Source: Limibacter armeniacum (GTDB lineage: Bacteria > Bacteroidota > Bacteroidia > Cytophagales > Flammeovirgaceae). Taken from it: a stretch of DNA of 64,000 nucleotides. A program made the translations under genes and the position numbers. Numbering within the stretch: position 1 is the first letter of the stretch; the number at the start of each line of letters is the position of its first letter. Below, piece after piece: positions 32,935 through 43,516 of the stretch. The notes beneath the pieces are model-generated. The model was not told the origin of the DNA. It ran no database searches and saw only the letters and a program-made list of their open reading frames with translations. Location of the stretch: the NCBI RefSeq assembly GCF_036880985.1, contig NZ_JBAJNO010000009.1, positions 620,001 to 684,000 on the forward strand, written 5' to 3'.

Positions 32935-34359
32935 ATGACATTGAATCAACCTGACAATCACCTGATTGAGGGGCACGATCAATCGGTTAACCAACTTGAA
33001 TTTAAGATCTTTAAATTCTCAAGTCTTACTGGTGCCTGTGTTGCTATAGCTGGAGGCGTAATTCCGTCTTTCTTTAAAAACTATCAGCATGTATTAATCC
33101 TTTACCTATCATTAACTGATGTATTAGTTTTCACCTCTATTTTCCTGTTTGCAGTCTTTAAGAAAGTTTACAAATCACTAGAAACACCCTTTATCGCCTA
33201 CCTAATCTTCAGCATTTCTGTCCACTTTGTTATTTCACGTGGACATGTTGGTACAATGCCTTATGTACAGCTTATGGCTGTTCCCCTGATTATTGCGACA
33301 GTCAGAAAGGAAAGGCTTCACTTCTGGTTGGCCACCTTTTTCAGTATTACCATTGTACTGCACTTAATCAGTCACCTGAAACATGAGTGGATATTTGTCC
33401 ATGACAACTCCTCTCCGTTTATCATGACACAACTGACTGTATTCTTGTTGTGCATGCTAACTACATCAATCGCTGTTTTGGTGCTCAAATACAATTATCA
33501 GGCAGCTCACAGGATGGCAATCATCAAACGCCAACGGCTAGAACAGCAACAGCAACTGCTCGTTTCTCAGAAACATAAAATCAACCGAGCGTTTGATTCC
33601 ATTACAGAGAGCATCAGGTATGCCAAAAGAATACAGCATACGCTGTTGCCATCCGAGGATGATATACATGACCTTTTTCCTGAAAGCTTTGTTTTCTTTC
33701 AGCCAAAAGATATCGTCAGTGGTGACTTCTATTGGTTTACCCAATTGGAGGATAACCTCAAGATAATGGTTGTGGCAGACTGCACAGGACATGGGGTACC
33801 CGGTGCATTTATGTCAGTACTAGGGCATGTATTTCTTGACCACATTGTCAATATTCAAAATACTACTTCCCCTGCCGAGATACTGGAACTGTTGGATCAA
33901 AAGGTTAAAACCACGCTCAAGCAAGAAGGTAAGTCATCTACCAATGATGGAATGGAAGTGGCGATCTGCGCCCTTGACTCAGACGCCAAAACACTCACCT
34001 TTGCAGGAGCAAAGATGCCGCTGTATTATATCCAAAATGGAGAGAGTTACCTGATAAGAGGGTCTAAACGAAGTATAGGTAGCAATCCACGGGGACATAT
34101 CAACTATGAAGAACATACCATTTCAGTAGAAGCCCCTACCTGTTGCTACATCTATTCTGACGGCTTTCAGGATCAGTTTGGAGGACCTCGAAACAAAAAG
34201 TTTCTATCCAAAAACCTGAGGGAGCTGATTTCTGAAAACTGTGAAAAGGATATGGAAGATCAGGAATTTGAAATCGTCAATACTTTTCTGGACTGGAAAG
34301 GCGGACAACTCCAAGTGGATGATGTCCTTATTGTTGGTTTCAGAGCCGACTTGGCATAA
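32935..34359 (+). CDS. Membrane-bound SpoIIE-type serine phosphatase
   Basis: 474 residues. About six membrane segments in the first 190 residues, a short coiled coil (RQRLEQQQQLLVSQK), then a PP2C/SpoIIE phosphatase domain with FQPKDIVSGDFYW and Asp282 in ADCTGHGVPGAFMS, and later YSDGFQDQFGG and a final DDVLIV. These metal-binding Asp residues are typical of RsbU-like phosphatases, which act on anti-anti-sigma factors in stress or signalling pathways. Its partner is not visible in the window. A related phosphatase lies at 46497-47993. Confidence 0.85.
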   Translation: MTLNQPDNHLIEGHDQSVNQLEFKIFKFSSLTGACVAIAGGVIPSFFKNYQHVLILYLSLTDVLVFTSIFLFAVFKKVYKSLETPFIAYLIFSISVHFVISRGHVGTMPYVQLMAVPLIIATVRKERLHFWLATFFSITIVLHLISHLKHEWIFVHDNSSPFIMTQLTVFLLCMLTTSIAVLVLKYNYQAAHRMAIIKRQRLEQQQQLLVSQKHKINRAFDSITESIRYAKRIQHTLLPSEDDIHDLFPESFVFFQPKDIVSGDFYWFTQLEDNLKIMVVADCTGHGVPGAFMSVLGHVFLDHIVNIQNTTSPAEILELLDQKVKTTLKQEGKSSTNDGMEVAICALDSDAKTLTFAGAKMPLYYIQNGESYLIRGSKRSIGSNPRGHINYEEHTISVEAPTCCYIYSDGFQDQFGGPRNKKFLSKNLRELISENCEKDMEDQEFEIVNTFLDWKGGQLQVDDVLIVGFRADLA

Positions 34360-34392
34360 ACTTGATTTCACTCAAATCCAAAGCATAAATAA

Positions 34393-34430
34393 GCGCCTTC
34401 TTAAAGGATTCATTTCCTTTAAGAAGGCGC
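34393..34430 (+). terminator. Hairpin terminator after the phosphatase gene
   Basis: GCGCCTTCTTAAAGGA (34393-34408) pairs exactly with TCCTTTAAGAAGGCGC (34415-34430), six-base loop, then GTTTATTTC. Strong plus-strand terminator. Confidence 0.85.
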
Positions 34431-34753
34431 GTTTATTTCATCCCTACTCTTAAAATAGAAAAACCCTATTCCTAAAAGGAAAAGGGTTTAAGATGATGAA
34501 TTTTTAGACTTAAATTTTTTCAAACAAGGTTATTCAATGTTTATAACTATCTCAGTCTATAATTTTATCCAACTCGATATAGACGATGCATAGCACCTCT
34601 GTATTCTCATCTTTTTGATGTTCCAAAAGTAGAATACTTCAAGATAAATAAGAAGTACTTTGCTTGGTTGTCTACTCTTTGTCTACCCTTAAAGTGAAAT
34701 TTTATGCTATTCTATTTTCAATGACTGCTATAACGTCATTGATTTGTACAAAA
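34431..34753. other. Intergenic region with a second hairpin
   Basis: No gene seen. A smaller hairpin pairs AAACCCT (34461-34467) with AGGGTTT (34483-34489). The rest is A+T rich. The region separates the convergent phosphatase and threonine dehydrogenase genes. Confidence 0.4.
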
Positions 34754-34791
34754 AAACCTCCAGCAAAGTAACTTGACTTTACTGGAGGTTT
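34754..34791 (-). terminator. Terminator of the threonine dehydrogenase gene
   Basis: AAACCTCCAG (34754-34763) pairs with CTGGAGGTTT (34782-34791), with an additional AAAGT/ACTTT inner pairing. An A6 run before the left arm gives the U-tract on minus-strand RNA. Confidence 0.85.
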
Positions 34792-34833
34792 ATATTTATA
34801 TCTTGCTATTGAGCAATCACTACAGGTTATGGC

Positions 34834-35793
34834 TTAAGCCTCCTGAAAAGAGATTTTTTTTAGATTGGTGATAATGTCCTCTGACATTTTCGACAAATCA
34901 TATTCAGGTTGCCAATCCCAGTCTTTAGATGCTTGTGCATCATCAATACTAGAAGGCCAAGAATCTGCAATTGCCTGTCTGAAGTCTGGCTTGTACTCGA
35001 TTTCAAACTCAGGGAAATGTTTTTTCAGTTCAGCAAAAATTCCTTCTGGTGTAAAACTCATACCACTCAGGTTATAAGAAGTACGAACTGTCAGCCTTTC
35101 AGCATCAGCATCCATTAACTCCAATGTACCACGAACAGCATCTGGCATATACATCATTGGAAGTCCAGTCTTTTCTGAAAGGAAACACTCAAACTTATCC
35201 CCTGCCAATGCTTTGTGGAAGATATCAACCGCATAGTCTGTTGTACCTCCACCTGGAAGAGATTTCCATCCGATTAGACCTGGGTATCTGATACTGCGCA
35301 CATCAACACCATATTTCTCAAAATAATACTGGCACCAAAGCTCACCTGCCAGTTTACTCATACCGTAAACTGTGTTTGGCTGCATTACAGTGTCTTGCGG
35401 TGTCAAATCTTTTGGTGTATTCAGACCAAAAACTGCAATTGAGCTTGGCCAAAAAACTTTCAGCTTGTAGGTACGGGCAGCCTCAAGAATGTTCATCAAG
35501 CCATTCATGTTGATATCCCATGCCTTCAGTGGCATTGTCTCTCCTTTAGCTGAAAGGATAGCAGCCAAATGGAATACCTCTACGATCCCATTATCTTCAA
35601 TAGTCTTGTTCACCTGGTCTGCATTAAGCACATCAAGCTTTAAGAATGGTCCTCCTTCCAATGCTGGTGTAACATCAGCAATGTCTGAAGCGATTACGTT
35701 CTCAACACCATTTCTTTTTCTCAGCTCTTCTACCAGTTCGGTGCCAAGCTGGCCACAAGCACCAATCACAAGGATTTTTCCCTCTTTGTTCAT
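34834..35793 (-). CDS. tdh: L-threonine 3-dehydrogenase, short-chain (UDP-galactose epimerase-like) type
   Basis: 319 residues from ATG 35793 (MNKEGKILVIGACGQLG); ATG 35799 is a possible start two residues earlier. N-terminal NAD-binding loop GACGQLG, then YGMSK with catalytic Tyr and Lys (about 143 and 147), and the characteristic C-terminal segment with YKPDFRQAIADSWPSSIDD, shared by SDR-type threonine dehydrogenases. It oxidises L-threonine to 2-amino-3-ketobutyrate with NAD+, giving glycine and acetyl-CoA via KBL. KBL is not in the window. A TAATTTTG element upstream (35867-35860) is a candidate -7 box. Confidence 0.85.
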   Translation of the reverse strand: MNKEGKILVIGACGQLGTELVEELRKRNGVENVIASDIADVTPALEGGPFLKLDVLNADQVNKTIEDNGIVEVFHLAAILSAKGETMPLKAWDINMNGLMNILEAARTYKLKVFWPSSIAVFGLNTPKDLTPQDTVMQPNTVYGMSKLAGELWCQYYFEKYGVDVRSIRYPGLIGWKSLPGGGTTDYAVDIFHKALAGDKFECFLSEKTGLPMMYMPDAVRGTLELMDADAERLTVRTSYNLSGMSFTPEGIFAELKKHFPEFEIEYKPDFRQAIADSWPSSIDDAQASKDWDWQPEYDLSKMSEDIITNLKKISFQEA

Positions 35794-36238
35794 TGTCAAG
35801 TTCTGAATTATACTTGGTCTACTCTAATACTGATCTACTCTTGTTGTATTAAAACGCTGCAAAATTATCTTTTTCCTTCAAGAAAAGGAAACATTATAAA
35901 CGTATATTTTACAAATAAATCCCCTTACAGGTACGTTTTAAAGGATGCAAAGTAAAAATAAGTCCATAAATATATAAATAATTTTTATTAAAAAATTGAC
36001 AAACAACCAATTAAACAAAACCCTCCATTTAGATATCTTTGTACATTTTTCGGTAAAAATGTCCATTTTCGTACAAATCATTTTTCACTCCCCACCCCTA
36101 AAAACCACACAAACCATTGTTTCACAATGCATTACAACAAACAGGTATTAATCTTGAATAATTTAAATAACTTGTTAGATAATTTTTCAATTAAAAAGGT
36201 CGGGGTAAACCAGTATTTTAATTACCTCAAGCAAGCTT
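35794..36238. promoter_or_regulatory. Divergent promoter region of tdh and the ABC/FtsX operon
   Basis: About 445 A+T-rich bases. On the minus strand TAATTTTG (35867-35860) matches the Bacteroidota -7 consensus TAnnTTTG about 65 bases before tdh. On the plus strand TATCTTTG (36034-36041) also matches and lies about 200 bases before the ABC gene. No good -33 element was found for either. Confidence 0.4.
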
Positions 36239-36928
36239 ATGGCACTTATCCGCACAGTGGAATTGTGTAAATCATATACAAACTTCGACGTAGATACTTT
36301 GGCACTCAACCACATCAATTTCAGTATTGATGAAGGTGAGTTTGTAAGTATTATGGGTCCCTCTGGATGTGGGAAATCTACTTTGCTCAACCTGTTAGGG
36401 CTTTTGGATACCCCCAGCTCGGGTGAAATTTATTTTATGGGCAAAGAAGTTTCAAAGGCTAGTTCAAGAAAAAGAGCCCAACTCAGACGGGAACATATTG
36501 GCTTTGTATTTCAGAATTTCAACCTCATAGATGAATTGACTGTATTTGAAAATATTGAGCTACCACTATTATATCAGCGTATTTCTCCTTCTGAAAGGAA
36601 AAGACGTGTTGACCGTATTATGGAGCGACTTCAAATAGCACATAAGCGTGATTTCTTTCCTGCCCAAATTTCCGGGGGTCAACAACAGCGTGTTGCAGTT
36701 GCAAGGGCTGTCGTTACCAGACCCAAACTGATTCTGGCAGATGAGCCTACAGGTAACCTAGACTCTACCCGAGGCAGGGAAGTGATGGAAATGCTTGTTC
36801 AGCTCAATGAGTTAGGAACGTCAATAGTCATGGTGACACACTCAAATGCTGCATCTGATTACAGCAACAGGGTCATCCATCTTTTTGATGGACAAATTGT
36901 GACAGAAAACCTGATGAAAAACCAATAA
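36239..36928 (+). CDS. ABC transporter ATP-binding protein (LolD/MacB type)
   Basis: 229 residues. Walker A GPSGCGKST at 40-48, Q-loop near FQNFNLIDE, signature SGGQQQ at 145-150, Walker B LILADE at 164-169 and H-loop MVTHS. Size and sequence fit the LolD/MacB class that powers FtsX-like permeases. It is followed after 30 bases by the permease, with which it forms one operon. The substrate may be a lipoprotein, peptide or antimicrobial. Confidence 0.9.
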   Translation: MALIRTVELCKSYTNFDVDTLALNHINFSIDEGEFVSIMGPSGCGKSTLLNLLGLLDTPSSGEIYFMGKEVSKASSRKRAQLRREHIGFVFQNFNLIDELTVFENIELPLLYQRISPSERKRRVDRIMERLQIAHKRDFFPAQISGGQQQRVAVARAVVTRPKLILADEPTGNLDSTRGREVMEMLVQLNELGTSIVMVTHSNAASDYSNRVIHLFDGQIVTENLMKNQ

Positions 36929-36958
36929 TAAAAGTAAAAAGAGGAAGAGCGTATAGAT

Positions 36959-39388
36959 ATGCTGAGGAGTTACTTGATCATAGCACTACGGAACTTGTCC
37001 AAGCACAAGGTTTATTCACTGGTAAACATCTTGGGTCTTTCTGTAGGTATTGCATTTTTCACCTTGCTATTTCTGATTGTAAGGTATGAGTTGAGCTATG
37101 ACCTTTTCAACCAAAAGCAGGACCGTATTTACAGAGTCGTTGAGCTGATTGATAAAGACGGGATGGGAGAACATTCTGCCAGCATGCCGTATGCTTTTGG
37201 AGAAACACTCTTGGAGGAATATGGAGATTATGTAGAGTCCGTTGTTCGCATATTCAATATGCAGACTACCTCACACACAGTAGAATATGAGGAGCAGTAT
37301 CAAACTGAGCCAAATGTATTCTTTGCTGACCGTTCTTTCTTTGATGTGTTTGATTTCCCATTAAAGGCTGGAGATCCTGACTCAGTTCTTTCAAAGCCCA
37401 ACCAAGTTGTCATTTCAGAGTATGCCGCAAAAAAATACTTTGACAATGCTGATCCCATAGGGAAAACAATTACAGTTGACGGTATCTATCAAGCAGTTGT
37501 GACAGGAGTTGTCTCTGGCAACCATTCTCCATCTCATTTGGACTTTGACTTTTTGCTATCATTTAGCACAATTACAACCAACTACCCTAAGTATAAGCAT
37601 CACCTTCAGAAAAGTTGGAGCTGGAACCCTTGTTGGACCTATATTGTACTCAAAAAAGACAAAGCCCCTGAAGAACTTGAATATTATTTCACCTCAATCA
37701 TAGAAGAAAAGTATCCGGACCCAATTAGGGATTATGTATACGTCTACTTGCAACCATTGAGGGAAATCCACCTTTCCTCTGACCTTGACTATGAAATATC
37801 TCAGAATGGAGACATAGCTTACATCTATATATTTTCAGGAATTGCCCTACTCATACTTTTACTTGCTGGTATCAACTTTACAAACCTATCTACAGCGAGG
37901 TACTCGACCAGAGTAAGAGAAGTCGGGATTCGAAAAGCCATTGGCGCTGACCGTCAAGAGCTTGTTGACCAGTTCCTAACTGAAGCGGTTCTGATCAGCT
38001 TTATTTCCATGTTCTTTGCTCTGATCTTTGTTGAACTTCTGCTTCCTGCACTCAGCTTTTTTGGAGATAAACAGATGAACCTGTATGAAGTCAACAAAGT
38101 AGTAGTTATCGCTAGTGTTTTTGGGTCTGGTATTTTGGTAGGACTGCTCTCAAGCATTTACCCTGCCTATTACCTTGTGAAGTTTCACCCTGCCGAGATG
38201 CTTTCCAACAATGAAAAGTGGGGACAAAGCAGTCGTCTATTCAGAAAACTGACAGTTATATTCCTATTCACTATCTCTGTATTCCTGCTGATGAGTTCAT
38301 TTGTGAGCTGGAAACAACTACACTTCCTAATGACTGCCCCATTAGGTTTTGAAAGCAAGAAAATTATTGTAGTTCCACTAGGGGAAATGAAAGAGGACGG
38401 CTCATACAAAGAGTTGAAAAAAAATCTCCTTGAACTGGAAGAAGTTAGTTCCGTTACAGCTATGGACCAAGTAATTGGTGCATCTCACCAAACACGCTCT
38501 TTTATTCCAAGTGAATCGAACAGCGACCTTTCATCCATTCTTGTTCCTACCCTGACTGTAAGGGACGATTTCCTGAAAACATTTAATATCAAACTAGTAT
38601 CAGGGCGCAACTTCAGTGAAGAAGATAGTGCTGGTGGTAAAGAAATCATGATCAATACCGCCATGACCGAATACCTGGGGTACGACTCACCTAAACAGGC
38701 TTTAGGACATGCATTCCATACTTTGTGGGGAAATGAAAAAATCATTGGCGTAGTAGAAAACTTTAACTTCAGGTCTCTTCACAACAAACCTGGCCCTATG
38801 GTTATTTTCGTGGATAGAAAACCTGAATCAAGAGCATTCAACACAAACTACATGGCGATCAAATTGAAAGATGGTTTTCAGTTTGACAAAGAAGCGATCA
38901 AAAAGATCAAAAAGGTTTGGAGTCTGGCTGCACCATACAGAGAAATGAATTACTTCTATCTGCGGGATAAGATTAATATGCATTATTTCAAAGAAATGCG
39001 ACTCGCTAAAGTTTCATTCTTCTTCTCTTTAGTCGGAATCTTTATTGCTTGCCTTGGTCTGTTTGGCATGTCCTTCTTTATCATGAATCACAGGAAGAAA
39101 GAAGTAGCAATCAGAAAAGCAATGGGTGCCTCTGATTTGGAAATCATGATCCTACTTTCCAAAGAATTTTTCGCACTAGTCAGTGTCGCTATTTTACTGG
39201 CATGGCCTGTTACATACTTTATTCTGAACAATTGGCTAAAACAATTCCCTTTCAACGTTGACATTGGAATTAGCACTTTTATTACCAGTGCGCTGATTGC
39301 ATATCTCACTACAATTCTAACAGTAAGTTATTATACTATTAAGGCTGGTATCCGTAATCCGATTAGAGATCTTGGTAGTGAAGGGTAA
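36959..39388 (+). CDS. FtsX/MacB-type ABC permease
   Basis: 809 residues starting MLRSYLIIALRNLSKHKVYS, the usual start of Bacteroidota FtsX permeases. A first membrane segment near residue 20-40, a large periplasmic MacB-like domain, then membrane groups around 280-455 and 690-800 (two FtsX units with GIRKAIGA and AIRKAMGA loops). Operon with the ATPase upstream. It probably extrudes or transfers a substrate through mechanical coupling rather than classic import. Terminated right after its stop by a perfect hairpin. Confidence 0.85.
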   Translation: MLRSYLIIALRNLSKHKVYSLVNILGLSVGIAFFTLLFLIVRYELSYDLFNQKQDRIYRVVELIDKDGMGEHSASMPYAFGETLLEEYGDYVESVVRIFNMQTTSHTVEYEEQYQTEPNVFFADRSFFDVFDFPLKAGDPDSVLSKPNQVVISEYAAKKYFDNADPIGKTITVDGIYQAVVTGVVSGNHSPSHLDFDFLLSFSTITTNYPKYKHHLQKSWSWNPCWTYIVLKKDKAPEELEYYFTSIIEEKYPDPIRDYVYVYLQPLREIHLSSDLDYEISQNGDIAYIYIFSGIALLILLLAGINFTNLSTARYSTRVREVGIRKAIGADRQELVDQFLTEAVLISFISMFFALIFVELLLPALSFFGDKQMNLYEVNKVVVIASVFGSGILVGLLSSIYPAYYLVKFHPAEMLSNNEKWGQSSRLFRKLTVIFLFTISVFLLMSSFVSWKQLHFLMTAPLGFESKKIIVVPLGEMKEDGSYKELKKNLLELEEVSSVTAMDQVIGASHQTRSFIPSESNSDLSSILVPTLTVRDDFLKTFNIKLVSGRNFSEEDSAGGKEIMINTAMTEYLGYDSPKQALGHAFHTLWGNEKIIGVVENFNFRSLHNKPGPMVIFVDRKPESRAFNTNYMAIKLKDGFQFDKEAIKKIKKVWSLAAPYREMNYFYLRDKINMHYFKEMRLAKVSFFFSLVGIFIACLGLFGMSFFIMNHRKKEVAIRKAMGASDLEIMILLSKEFFALVSVAILLAWPVTYFILNNWLKQFPFNVDIGISTFITSALIAYLTTILTVSYYTIKAGIRNPIRDLGSEG

Positions 39389-39410
39389 CTTAAGATGCTA
39401 TATTAATAAT

Positions 39411-39449
39411 AAGAAAGGGCATTGAAAATGAGTTTCAATGCCCTTTCTT
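39411..39449. terminator. Bidirectional hairpin terminator
   Basis: AAGAAAGGGCATTGAAA (39411-39427) and TTTCAATGCCCTTTCTT (39433-39449) are exact 17-base complements with a five-base loop. It lies between the convergent permease and T9SS protein genes. Confidence 0.9.
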
Positions 39450-39450
39450 A

Positions 39451-42400
39451 TTATCTCAAACCCAACTTCATTTGATGAGTTTGTTCACCATCTGACAACT
39501 GGAGTAAATACATTCCAGTACTAAGTCCCAACCTTGAAATGTCTACTTCCAAACTATTTCCTATCCAACGGTAATAACTGATTCGGTGCCCCATTCCTGC
39601 CATATCATATAAAACTAAACTTACAGCCTCTTTACTTCCTTTCCATTTTCCATCTACCCTAAATGTGTCGGAAGCAGGATTTGGATATACTTCAATAGAT
39701 TCTCCAAATGAACTCTTCAGTATATCTGATGTTTCTACTGTTTTCTCAACTTGATCGTTTTCTGCAAGTCTGACATTACTCCCTACACAACCTATGGTAT
39801 AACCATTAGAACAATTGTACTTAACCAAGTCACATCCATACTCCAACATACACCCTCTCACTCTGCCATAGAAATTTCTTCTAGAAAGTTCCCAAGAAAT
39901 AGGTACTACCGTTCCTGCTGGAATATTATCGGCCCTTACAGCTTTACATTGGCCACCTGCCACCTTATACCCTTCATCATTAATAGCATTTCCCAATATC
40001 TTGAAAGGATTATCAGGGTCTATTCCAATCACTTCAAGTCTCCAACCGTGTTTGTACTTTACAAATGAATGAGCATGGTTAGGCAATTCACTATTGTTTC
40101 TAAAAGCTCCTTCTCTTAAAGGCTTTATTGAACAATTGTCGTGTACTTCCCAAACGCCTGGCTTTCCATCCTTCCGCATTCCTGCTATAATTCCAATCAC
40201 AAAACTGTAATCCCTTTTTCCATTCACTCTGAATAATTGAAATGGAATTTCAGAATAGTCTACCATATAAGCCATATCCTCTGGTAAGTCAGCTTCACAA
40301 TTCAACCCTCCTCCAAATACCAAGTCCAACTTGCCTGTGGACTCGACTTTTACTTCAAACGATTGTGTCAATACATTACCTGAGAAATCTAACGCTTCAA
40401 AGCTTACGACTGTACTTCCTTCAGGAAAATTACCACTCATCACACTTCCTTGATCATTTAGCTCAACACCTGTGTCTGTTTCATAAGAGATTGACGCTAC
40501 CCCACAGTTATCAATAACATTTGGTTTTTGGAAAGAGACTTGAGCAAAGTGCTTTCCTTCACTAGTCTTAACTATAATATTCTCACTAGCAAAATCCGTA
40601 TAAGGAGATAAGTTGTCCACGATATTAACCCTTGCCTTACAAGTTGCTTCTGCTCCATCAGTATCAGTCACTTTAAGTTTTACGAGCGTTACTCCTATAT
40701 CATCGCAGTTAAAGTTAATTTTACTGCACTCAAGCAAACTAATTCCAATATCGTCAGAACTCCCTCCATTTATCATTTCTGGTGTAATGGTCGCAATACC
40801 TTCCTGATCAAGCTCAACTGTAATATCCTGACATATGGCTATAGGTGGCTGATTTTCTATTGACACCTTAAAACTGTATTGCACTGAATTACCAGCTAAG
40901 TCTGTCACCACAAAATCAATCACTGTTTCCGTTGCATCAAACTCACCCAACACTTGTCCTCCAATTTCTTTTAGCTTTGTATCATTTGATGCTGAAATGG
41001 AGTAACCTGCAATACTACAGTTATCCTCAAATGTTGGTAAATCAAACTTATAGACTACAACTGCACTTTTATTTCGCTGCAGACTCATATCTCCAGGAAC
41101 ATTCAATATTCTTGGGGGAATCGTATCCTCAACACTGATTATGGTTTCACATTTTGCTTCTGCTCCATCAGTATCTGTCACTGATAACACAACGATATTA
41201 GTACCCAAGTCATCACAACTGAACACTCCCTTTGAAACTTCCATTGAAACAATTCCAACATCATCTTTACTCCCTCCATCTACCATTTCGGCGGTAACGG
41301 TTGCTTCTCCTGATTCATTAAGGAAAACGGTTTGGCTTTGACAAACTACAGTAGGCTCATTGTTTTCTACAGTGATAAATACATCGCTTTCACTTTTGTT
41401 TCCTGTATTGTCAAACGCCTTAGTAACAATTTTAGTAACCCCAACAGAGAAATAACCTTTTACAGTACCTTCCTCGATAGTAAGTTCAGTTCCATTATCT
41501 GAAAAGACTTCCATATTGCTAATACTACAGTTGTCATTTGTTTCAGGCAGTGAAAACATATACGCTACTTTTTCCACACCTACTGTCCTAGGCAACACAA
41601 CGTCTTCAGGTAGATGGTCAAACGTAGGGCCTGCATTATCAACAATTGTTACCTTAGCCTGACATGACGTTTTTAAGCCAGCTGCATCTGAGACAGTCAA
41701 AGTGACGGCTTGCTCCCCTAGCTGTGTACAATCAAACTGCTCTATATCGACTTCCATTGATTCAACACCTAAATCATCACTACTTCCTCCATCTACCATT
41801 TCAGCAGTCACCAGTGCGACCCCATTTTCATTTAGCGGAATAGTGATATCTTTACAAATAGCAACCGGAGCCTGATTTGCAACCGAAACAACAAAACTCT
41901 CTACTGTTGTATTTCCTACCTGATCTTTTGCCGAAAATGAAACCGATGTATTCCCAACACTACATTTCAGAATCACTTCATCACCATCTTCAATAAGGAT
42001 TGCATTATTATCCACTTCAATTCTATATTCTGCTATACTACAATTATCTGAGGCTAATGGTCTTACAAAAGAGAATGTGGCTAAAGAATCAGTACTTGAC
42101 CTATCTAGGTCTTGGTCAGAAGGAACCTCTATAATGGTTGGTGATGTGTTATCTTGAATTGTCACAGTACATATACACGACGATGACAACCCCAAAACAT
42201 CAGTCGTTACTACTTCTATTTGGTGTGTACCGATATCATTACAGTCAAAAAATGTTTTTGAAAGTTTTGTATCCATAACTTTCAAATCATCAAAAATATT
42301 AAGGTTCAACTGGCTTGCATCTATCTCTACAGTACCATCTTCAGACAAGTTTATTGTTGTTGCTTCGCAATTAAGCTCCGGAACCTGATTGTATGGTTTA

Positions 42401-43296
42401 AAATTATCCACTTCATATATCATTCCCTCTCCCCCAATATAAAGGCTGAAAGTACTGTCATTTTCTGATGACGGTGCAAATGCTAATCCTCCTGAATTCT
42501 CAAGTTGAAGTGCATCTGTCAAAACTGAAACTTTGTCTTCCAACAAAGAAAACTCATACAAAGATGAGTTGACAGCAAGGTATACAGCCTCCCCCATTGG
42601 GTCTACTGCAATTTTTGAGTTGCTGTTTGGTATATTGAACTCATACAGTTGACTAATCGTTGGTGTACCATTCAGATCGACTTCATACAGCCCTTTCGCA
42701 TAAAGCATTAGGTACAGTTTATTGTAGATTTTGGAGTAAGTCAAACCTTCTGCAATTGCCCTTGGAATAGTCGCAATATGGTCTACTTGATTTTGCTTGA
42801 TATCATACCTAAATAACTTGTCAATGGCATATTCCCCTTCCGTAAAGAAAACATACTGGTTGTCTTCATCAGCAGCCATACCAACGCCATCACCTATATA
42901 ATTACCAATTTCACTATATGTCAAAATAGTTTCAGATACCCCCGACTGATCGCAACGTATCATTTTACCATAACCTGTATGGTTGCCTACACTGTACAAC
43001 ACACCATCCACCATTGTCACTTCTGATTCCTTATAATCATACTTTCCTGAGGCTTTTTTTGCCCAGTTGTCTACGATCAGTTTTGGAGTTCCTCCAACTT
43101 CCAACCTATATAAATCACCATCATAACTGTTATTGACAAACAACAAGTTTTTTGAAGTTCTATCATATACAAGACCTGTTGCCACCAAATCTTCACTTGG
43201 CAAATCCGTATATACTTTCACAGTATGAATGTTTTGACCATTCACGACTAATGGTACCAAAACAATGGAATAAATCAGTAGTGTAATTTTCTTCAT
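39451..43296 (-). CDS. Secreted beta-propeller / HYR-repeat protein with type IX sorting domain
   Basis: 1281 residues from ATG 43296 (MKKITLLIYSIVLVPLVVNG), with signal peptide; the frame is open to 43356. The N-terminal 300 residues look like a six-bladed propeller (NHL/SMP-30-like). Three to four immunoglobulin-type repeats of about 165 residues follow, with recurrent TAEMVDGGSSDD, CDDLG and VTDTDGAEA motifs. The last 80 residues form the type IX C-terminal domain: VYPNPASDTFRV, then LSTGMYLLQLSDG. It is exported across the outer membrane and attached or released there. Adhesive or enzymatic role not known. Confidence 0.8.
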   Translation of the reverse strand: MKKITLLIYSIVLVPLVVNGQNIHTVKVYTDLPSEDLVATGLVYDRTSKNLLFVNNSYDGDLYRLEVGGTPKLIVDNWAKKASGKYDYKESEVTMVDGVLYSVGNHTGYGKMIRCDQSGVSETILTYSEIGNYIGDGVGMAADEDNQYVFFTEGEYAIDKLFRYDIKQNQVDHIATIPRAIAEGLTYSKIYNKLYLMLYAKGLYEVDLNGTPTISQLYEFNIPNSNSKIAVDPMGEAVYLAVNSSLYEFSLLEDKVSVLTDALQLENSGGLAFAPSSENDSTFSLYIGGEGMIYEVDNFKPYNQVPELNCEATTINLSEDGTVEIDASQLNLNIFDDLKVMDTKLSKTFFDCNDIGTHQIEVVTTDVLGLSSSCICTVTIQDNTSPTIIEVPSDQDLDRSSTDSLATFSFVRPLASDNCSIAEYRIEVDNNAILIEDGDEVILKCSVGNTSVSFSAKDQVGNTTVESFVVSVANQAPVAICKDITIPLNENGVALVTAEMVDGGSSDDLGVESMEVDIEQFDCTQLGEQAVTLTVSDAAGLKTSCQAKVTIVDNAGPTFDHLPEDVVLPRTVGVEKVAYMFSLPETNDNCSISNMEVFSDNGTELTIEEGTVKGYFSVGVTKIVTKAFDNTGNKSESDVFITVENNEPTVVCQSQTVFLNESGEATVTAEMVDGGSKDDVGIVSMEVSKGVFSCDDLGTNIVVLSVTDTDGAEAKCETIISVEDTIPPRILNVPGDMSLQRNKSAVVVYKFDLPTFEDNCSIAGYSISASNDTKLKEIGGQVLGEFDATETVIDFVVTDLAGNSVQYSFKVSIENQPPIAICQDITVELDQEGIATITPEMINGGSSDDIGISLLECSKINFNCDDIGVTLVKLKVTDTDGAEATCKARVNIVDNLSPYTDFASENIIVKTSEGKHFAQVSFQKPNVIDNCGVASISYETDTGVELNDQGSVMSGNFPEGSTVVSFEALDFSGNVLTQSFEVKVESTGKLDLVFGGGLNCEADLPEDMAYMVDYSEIPFQLFRVNGKRDYSFVIGIIAGMRKDGKPGVWEVHDNCSIKPLREGAFRNNSELPNHAHSFVKYKHGWRLEVIGIDPDNPFKILGNAINDEGYKVAGGQCKAVRADNIPAGTVVPISWELSRRNFYGRVRGCMLEYGCDLVKYNCSNGYTIGCVGSNVRLAENDQVEKTVETSDILKSSFGESIEVYPNPASDTFRVDGKWKGSKEAVSLVLYDMAGMGHRISYYRWIGNSLEVDISRLGLSTGMYLLQLSDGEQTHQMKLGLR

Positions 43297-43516
43297 AGCC
43301 TGCTGTTGATTGTGATTGATATCAAAAAAATGAATTAGGTATAAGAGGAGAGCCATAAAAGCTATTTCATGGTATTCAGTACTGATGTTTCAACATGTAT
43401 AGCTCTTACGCTAGTGTCTTCACAATGTTATTTATTGCTATGCGACATCTTTTGTTAATTTGAAGGAATCCCTAAAGCTGAAATGAAATCGGCATAAAAC
43501 ATAACATAATACAGGT